Source: an uncultured Oxalobacteraceae bacterium (GTDB taxonomy: Bacteria > Pseudomonadota > Gammaproteobacteria > Burkholderiales > Burkholderiaceae). From it: DNA of 10,886 nt. Each line of letters starts with the position of its first letter. Positions within the stretch are counted from its first letter, which is position 1. The stretch covers positions 1 through 10,886 of the forward strand of contig CAMLIL010000139.1 in the NCBI GenBank assembly GCA_946480015.1, read 5' to 3'. Made by a program: the position numbers and the translations under genes. Shown here piece after piece: positions 8,101 through 10,886 of the stretch. The notes under the pieces were generated by a model. It was not told the DNA's origin and made no database searches. It worked only from the letters and a program-made list of their open reading frames with translations.

Positions 8101-9920
8101 GTATAGATGTTCAGTTCGGCGGCCCCGGCGGTGAAGACCGGCGCGGTCAGCAGCGTGGACGCCTGCAGGTTGATATTGTCGATCTGCACCGTGGTGCCGC
8201 TGCCTTTGATCGTCAGATAGACCAGATCACCCCAGCCCTGGTAAATATTGAAGGCGTAGGTGATATTTTTCCACTCGCCTTTGGTGTCCGGCAAAGTGAT
8301 GGTGTCGCCGAACGCTTCCATGGTGGCGATGCCATTGGTGCGCACGCGAAATCCGATGGTGCGCGCGCCGTTGCCGTAGCCGACGATGGCCACCTTGCTG
8401 CCCGCCGCCGTGGCCGTGACCTCGATGAACGAGGCCGTGCCTTCCTGCTTGGCGGTCGTGTTGGCGTCCAGCGCCGAAAAGCGGTCTTCCACCTCGCGGT
8501 ATGGATCGGCGATCGGCTTGACCAGGTATTTGCTGCCTTCTGCTGCAGCTGCCGCCGGGATGAACATCCAGAAGTCGCCGCCGCCGTCGACGCCATCCCA
8601 GTTGTAGCCAGTGCGGTCGGCAAACATCTTGGTGAAGTACGGGGCGCGCGTCTCCATATCGATGCCGCGTACATACTTGTAGTAGTAGTACAGTTCCCAG
8701 GTGTTCTGGGTCAGGCGACCGCGGTAGCCGCCGGCCAGTTGACGGTAGATGACGGTAGGGTTGCCGTTGGCGTCGGTGTGCGAGGCGGTCGGCACCCACG
8801 GGACATCGTAGCCCATCATGTACTTGCCGAAAAACTCGGCCGCATCGAGGATGCGGTCATTCAGGAATTCGTAGGGGCCGACCGCGTTGGGCGCGGTGGA
8901 AAGGGTGCCGTCGACCGGATCGACTTTGGTGCCCTGGCCGATCAGCAGGCGCGCCAGAATTTCCATGTTGGTGACGTCGCCGGCGCCGTGGGCCTGGTCG
9001 CGGCCCATTTCGACGTGCTGGACGACCGGAGGATCGACCGATTCACCGGTAGCGTCATTCTTGTCCACCAGGCGGAACAATTGCTTGATCGCGCCGTTCT
9101 GGCCCTGGTCGATCGCCGTCTTGTTGACCGTGAACCACTCGACGCCTTCTTCATAGCGTTCCTTGTTGCCGGTGAAGATGTAGCCCGCCATGGCACCAAG
9201 CAGCGGATACAGGTGCTGGTTCATGAAGTAAGAATTCTTGTGCTGCAGGACTTCGATCACCGGTGTGATCAGGTTGGTCGTGAAGTTCTCGGTGTCCTGG
9301 TCGGTCCACTGCAGGTCGGCGGTCTGGCAGCTGCTGTAACGAAGGATTTCGGCAGCGGTCACCATGCGGTTGAGCGGAATGCCGGAGTGAATATGCGCAT
9401 CGTTGTAATACGCATACTGGTTGGGATCCATCTGCGCCCAGATGCGGATAAGCCGCATGGCGTTGCTGCGATAGACCTCGTCGCCCGTGACGTAATACAG
9501 AATGGCCTGAGTGTAGGCCTTCAGCGAATCGGCGATGAATTTGGATTCGACGCCCTGGCTATTGAAAGCGTAGACGGCAGGTTTGGTCGGATCGCTGCCC
9601 TGATTGCTCGAATTGATCGTCTTCGATGCTGCACCGGAGGTCAGCATCGCATTGAAATGGGTATTCCACGGCTCTTTCTGTGCCAGCACCTGGGCGCGCA
9701 TATTCTCCAGCATATCCTTGGTCAGACCGACGCCCGGATGTTTGAAGCCGCTCGCATCCACGGTCTCGCTGATCGTCGGTTGATAGGCCGTGACGAGGGT
9801 CTGGATGGTGTCGGCTGCGAGTGCGCTGCCGGCGTACGGTACGGCGGTGGCGAGAAATCCTAAAGAAATAACTGCCGAAATAATACGTTTGCGCGTATTG
9901 AGTTGTTGAAGCTTGCGCAT
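5193..9920 (-). CDS. Large exported alginate-lyase-family protein with F5/8C modules
   Basis: A 1575-residue multidomain protein. Signal peptide 1-36 (SALAAD). Residues about 55-430 look like the alpha/alpha-toroid of the alginate lyase/heparinase type: H-P-G-V-G-L-T-K-D-M-L opening, TGDEVYRSNA, N173-D-A-H-I-H-S-G (173-180), M-N234-Q-H236 (comparable to the catalytic NNH region) and E304-M-G-R-D-Q-A-H311. About 475-588 is a jelly-roll-like module (CBM6/35-like). About 592-678 is an Ig/cadherin-like (He_PIG) module and 683-745 a helical FIVAR-like segment. Discoidin F5/8C modules lie at about 750-882, 990-1131 and 1240-1382, the last two each preceded by an Ig-like module. An OmpL47-like module (1388-1470) and a C-terminal beta module follow. 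There is no PEP-CTERM, dockerin or sortase signal, so it is likely secreted or surface-bound. AGGAGG (9931-9936) lies ten bases from the ATG. The likely role is extracellular polysaccharide cleavage; the substrate is unknown. Confidence 0.92.
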   Translation of the reverse strand: MRKLQQLNTRKRIISAVISLGFLATAVPYAGSALAADTIQTLVTAYQPTISETVDASGFKHPGVGLTKDMLENMRAQVLAQKEPWNTHFNAMLTSGAASKTINSSNQGSDPTKPAVYAFNSQGVESKFIADSLKAYTQAILYYVTGDEVYRSNAMRLIRIWAQMDPNQYAYYNDAHIHSGIPLNRMVTAAEILRYSSCQTADLQWTDQDTENFTTNLITPVIEVLQHKNSYFMNQHLYPLLGAMAGYIFTGNKERYEEGVEWFTVNKTAIDQGQNGAIKQLFRLVDKNDATGESVDPPVVQHVEMGRDQAHGAGDVTNMEILARLLIGQGTKVDPVDGTLSTAPNAVGPYEFLNDRILDAAEFFGKYMMGYDVPWVPTASHTDANGNPTVIYRQLAGGYRGRLTQNTWELYYYYKYVRGIDMETRAPYFTKMFADRTGYNWDGVDGGGDFWMFIPAAAAAEGSKYLVKPIADPYREVEDRFSALDANTTAKQEGTASFIEVTATAAGSKVAIVGYGNGARTIGFRVRTNGIATMEAFGDTITLPDTKGEWKNITYAFNIYQGWGDLVYLTIKGSGTTVQIDNINLQASTLLTAPVFTAGAAELNIYTYAASSSTINASFAATDAAALTYQIDNMPQGASFDTSTGAFSWKPTQAGTYSFVVSASDGTTMTSKRVSVVVAADRPGAIAAAASAYDASTLYVSSTLATYNAAYADANNALAAATDDEFNQKLATLNNAVASLKKLTPLMSDGSVDYSGMLVSSTFGTAIPQALDNNPDSFVGYYQAVNLAHTLDFGPNFKMSANAFQLQVRSGFPERIGGVAIFGSDDKENWTRLTPGTTVVDDQMQTLPVQDDLKNAQFRFLKIQMIQPSSSMLELSEFRIFGARYETVNKLASVSLSSDQALKNRIVPGNTVKLAFVSTEPISNVNVLIQGQPATVTTTDNLNWVATWVVDGSAPSGTVKFVLNYKTGTGVDAATTIFTTDNTSLLIADQTNYMSNVLAITSLKDSSGRTATDLQSYAGLLFDNNLGSFTDFRVNGSGYGGWLMFDFKEGGTATMNRVDIIGRQDQYSGRINGTVVQGSNDSSTWTTISNVTNGSADWQSMNINSTQPYRYIRIVNGNQWFGNVSELRLYGTSESSNKIATASISSPQALRNRIVPGNTVKVTFTAKEAINNVTATIQGQAATVATTDNINFTATATLPQGATPGAVTFAINYKQQNGKDGFPDTSTTDSTGLVLVDEADVIRNLGGITTLIDSSNNRPAATTLGQVANLQDGNLGSISDFRIGTNNSGAGSYITFDFKAGNQATLTGVELIARQDSNYGRIKGTVVQGSNDNTTWTTLTAGAGSTMDWQTLPVGGGVPYRYLRIINGGNWFGNMSEVRFHGLVKGADVTAPATTSNAPQGWVDRGTVVNFTATDDSSGVAGTYFTVDGGTQQAGTSVALPTSGTHTLTYWSVDKAGNTEQAHSVSVNVGPQNISTSVQMTQQGATLNRSTGKYVGSVTITNTSGTALTGPLHVQLSALTSGITLDNATGTDAGKPYITLSGNLAVGASVNVPLTFTNPNRSVVGYTPIFYQGAF
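5775..7253 (-). repeat. Tandem duplication of an Ig-like + F5/8C unit inside the lyase gene
   Basis: Residues 890-1132 (6525-7253) and 1138-1382 (5775-6509) are the same two-domain unit repeated. Shared segments include N-R-I-V-P-G-N-T-V-K, T-V-V-Q-G-S-N-D, W-T-T and Y-R-Y-(I/L)-R-I. At DNA level a 20-base stretch (GTCGTTGGAACCCTGCACCA) is identical at 5925 and 6678, while the rest has diverged. The unit length is about 740-750 bases. Confidence 0.85.
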
Positions 9921-9997
9921 ATTTGGTTCTCCTCCTGATGTTGTCTATGTTTTGTTTTTTGTCGTTGAGTCGCTTCAGCCTGTTCCGGTGGGATCCT

Positions 9998-10210
9998 TCA
10001 TAAGTGAGATTGGTATGGTGTGGTGATTGCATGAGCGGCACGCTGGCGCGGCCGGGCAGGGGCCGCGGGCAGCGAACATGGCGTGTCGGGTCCGGCGTGC
10101 GGTGGGAGCGGCGTATCGATGGGGAAACTGGACGTGGGCGCGCCGGCAGCCTGTGGGCGAGCCACAGCTGCTGCGACACCGGCTTTCAGCGTATGAAGCT
10201 TCAAGAACAT
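9998..10210 (-). CDS. Possible small leader ORF upstream of the lyase
   Basis: A 70-codon frame starting MFLKLHTLKAGVAAAVA and ending QSHL. The support is its translation signal: a perfect AGGAG (10217-10221, minus strand) six bases before the ATG. It also lies downstream of an operator-like palindrome and 77 bases before the lyase start, in the same orientation. Codon third positions are GC-rich. Against it: the protein is Pro/Ala-rich with no recognisable domain, no clear signal peptide or membrane segment, and the DNA contains stem-loops that could explain the region as a structured 5' leader instead. It could be a regulatory leader peptide, a small protein of the operon, or chance. Confidence 0.35.
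   Translation of the reverse strand: MFLKLHTLKAGVAAAVARPQAAGAPTSSFPIDTPLPPHAGPDTPCSLPAAPARPRQRAAHAITTPYQSHL
10047..10067 (-). other. GC-rich stem-loop in the lyase leader (proximal)
   Basis: CGCGGCC (10047-10053) pairs with GGCCGCG (10061-10067) around a seven-base loop. There is no T run after it on the minus strand, so it is not a standard terminator; it would fold in the leader RNA about 130 bases before the lyase start codon. Confidence 0.5.
10142..10183 (-). other. Long interrupted stem-loop in the lyase leader (distal)
   Basis: Three consecutive pairings fit one hairpin: GCCGG (10142-10146) with CCGGC (10179-10183), CAGC (10147-10150) with GCTG (10170-10173), and CTGTGG (10151-10156) with CCACAG (10162-10167) around loop GCGAG. 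Small bulges separate them. It lies within the first third of the candidate leader ORF. Confidence 0.5.
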
Positions 10211-10245
10211 GTCCGTCTCCTATTGGTAACGTTCTATGCGTCACA

Positions 10246-10259
10246 TGATATCGATAACA
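10246..10259. promoter_or_regulatory. LacI-type operator-like palindrome, site 1
   Basis: TGATATCGATAACA differs by one base from the perfect palindrome TGTTATCGATAACA, with the central CG typical of LacI-family operators. It lies 36 bases upstream of the small ORF and about 325 bases upstream of the lyase start. A weak promoter on the minus strand (TTGCTA at 10270-10275, TATCAT at 10245-10250, 19-base spacer) would overlap it, which fits repression. No regulator gene is in the window. Confidence 0.5.
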
Positions 10260-10273
10260 TTTCTGACCTTAGC

Positions 10274-10323
10274 AAACGGTAGCGTGATTGTGTCAGGATG
10301 CAATCACGTCGGAAAAACCGTTT
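10274..10323. promoter_or_regulatory. Nested inverted repeat upstream of the lyase operon
   Basis: Outer arms AAACGGT (10274-10280) and ACCGTTT (10317-10323) enclose inner arms CGTGATTG (10283-10290) and CAATCACG (10301-10308), which are perfect 8-base complements with a 10-base spacer. It lies just upstream of operator-like site 1. It could be a regulator binding site or a transcribed hairpin; neither strand has a T run directly after it. Confidence 0.45.
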
Positions 10324-10402
10324 CGGGGGTCACTCATGTGCGATCTATTAACGCATTCTATCCAAAGGTAACGACCCGATGTATAGATTGTTGATGTGCA
10401 TC

Positions 10403-10429
10403 CATACATTATTGGCATACATTTGGCAT
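10403..10429. repeat. Short overlapping direct repeats in the intergenic region
   Basis: CATACATT occurs at 10403-10410 and 10416-10423, and TTGGCAT at 10412-10418 and 10423-10429. ATGTAT (10379-10384) and ATACAT (10404-10409) also form an inverted repeat. The role is unknown; the AT-rich stretch lies between operator-like sites 1 and 2. Confidence 0.4.
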
Positions 10430-10441
10430 GGATTGTCGCCT

Positions 10442-10455
10442 TGTTATCGATATAA
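10442..10455. promoter_or_regulatory. LacI-type operator-like palindrome, site 2
   Basis: TGTTATCGATATAA has a perfect left half (TGTTATC) and two mismatches in the right half against TGTTATCGATAACA. Its centre is 196 bases from site 1. Confidence 0.4.
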
Positions 10456-10520
10456 ACGCGGCAATATTATGCTGGCGACCAGAATCGACCGCTAATTTGG
10501 CTGCTGGGATGCAGGTTGTC

Positions 10521-10534
10521 TGTTATCGATCTCA
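10521..10534. promoter_or_regulatory. LacI-type operator-like half-palindrome, site 3
   Basis: TGTTATCGAT is identical to site 2 over ten bases; the last four bases (CTCA) keep only the final CA of the palindrome. Its centre is 79 bases from site 2. Confidence 0.35.
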
Positions 10535-10616
10535 TAAAACTTGATTGAGGGGAACGAAAATTGTCAGGTGTTGTAAATATTCCACGGTGCCGCTTGCGCC
10601 TTGCCTGACGAGCCAA

Positions 10617-10886
10617 TCATTGGAGTGGCGGGGCAGGGGGAGGGATCGTCTTGACGGCGGGAGGTGGTTGCGGGACCCGGTATGCCTGGCGTGCAGGCGC
10701 TGCGTAATTGAGCATGAAAGTGATGATGGTGACGGAGGCAACGGTGGTGCCAATAACGGTGCCAACGAGTAGTTTCGCCATGTCAGCGAACCCCTTGTGC
10801 ATTTCCGCGCGCAGCTCGGCAGGCCTGACGTCGGCCCGCGCGAACCCAATTTGCATTTCCTCGCGGAGCTCGGCATGCCTGATGTC
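10617..10886 (-). CDS. Small coiled-coil single-TM protein, 5' end outside window
   Basis: The frame is open to the window edge, so the N-terminus is missing; 89 residues are visible. An internal ATG at 10854-10856 is an unlikely start because the repeat continues upstream of it. The visible part begins with two copies of an 18-residue charged repeat (D-(I/V)-R-x-A-E-L-R-x-E-M-x-x-G-F-A), probably an amphipathic coiled coil. Then comes one hydrophobic membrane segment (LLVGTVIGTTVASVTIITFML) and a proline-rich tail (PQPPPAVKTIPPPAPPLQ). From memory, small proteins with this coiled coil-TM-Pro-rich layout are frequent in Burkholderiales with no known function. It runs in the same direction as the lyase operon but is separated by about 400 bases before the small ORF, with no clear terminator between. 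Confidence 0.75.
   Translation of the reverse strand, partial: DIRHAELREEMQIGFARADVRPAELRAEMHKGFADMAKLLVGTVIGTTVASVTIITFMLNYAAPARQAYRVPQPPPAVKTIPPPAPPLQ
10779..10886 (-). repeat. 54-base tandem repeat in the coiled-coil gene
   Basis: Two in-frame units, 10833-10886 and 10779-10832, each encode 18 residues. They share GACRTCAGGC at the start, GCCGAGCT, GGAAATGCA and GGGTTCGC. More units may lie beyond the window edge. Confidence 0.8.

Noticed and set aside
5184..9863. Plus-strand 1559-codon ORF as a real gene
   Set aside because: It lies in register opposite the well-supported lyase gene, its translation is rich in Arg, Gly, His and Val with no domain, and the absence of stops is explained by avoidance of three sense codons.
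10004..10282. Plus-strand ORFs in the lyase leader
   Set aside because: No Shine-Dalgarno or recognisable domain; they oppose the better-supported small minus-strand frame.
10412..10429. Sigma-54-like promoter (GG, ten bases, GC in TTGGCATACATTTGGCAT)
   Set aside because: The invariant GG and GC spacing fits, but it points rightward, where the next gene is on the opposite strand, and other consensus positions fail. The likeness comes from the TTGGCAT direct repeat.

Overview
The window looks like a chromosomal segment of a GC-rich betaproteobacterium. Oxalobacteraceae (Massilia, Duganella and relatives) is the most likely family. The indications are a serS gene directly followed by its cognate tRNA-Ser, a PEP-CTERM/exosortase-type surface protein, a DUF3016-type periplasmic protein, and a very large secreted polysaccharide-degrading enzyme with almost no TTA, CTA or TCA codons. 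The taxonomic call is inference from gene content; no 16S or other marker is present.

Left part (1-2017, plus strand): a small secreted peptide gene, then serS (seryl-tRNA synthetase), a tRNA-Ser(CGA) with a near-consensus TATAAT upstream, and an intrinsic terminator. About 360 bases without a recognisable gene follow.

Middle part (2377-4341): an orphan lipoprotein with a conserved-looking histidine-rich domain and a strong terminator (plus strand). Next is a stand-alone cyclic-nucleotide-binding-domain protein (plus strand), whose 5' leader carries a run of ten C. A convergent minus-strand gene for an exported DUF3016-like protein closes this part.

Right part (4463-10616, minus strand): an apparent two-gene operon. 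The upstream gene (5193-9920) encodes a 1575-residue exported multidomain protein. It has an alginate-lyase-like alpha/alpha-toroid domain, a jelly-roll-like module, Ig-like modules and three discoidin (F5/8C) carbohydrate-binding modules. The downstream gene (4525-5181) encodes a PEP-CTERM protein whose Shine-Dalgarno overlaps the stop of the lyase gene, and a terminator follows it. About 700 bases upstream of the lyase hold three LacI-type operator-like palindromes, a nested inverted repeat, a small ORF with a good ribosome binding site, and GC-rich stem-loops. This suggests a regulated carbohydrate-utilisation or matrix-remodelling locus. The window ends inside a minus-strand gene for a small coiled-coil, single-TM protein with an 18-residue tandem repeat.

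No mobile element, CRISPR array, toxin-antitoxin pair or defence system was recognised. The most interesting part is the lyase/PEP-CTERM operon with its elaborate leader; the specific substrate and the regulator cannot be told from the sequence.
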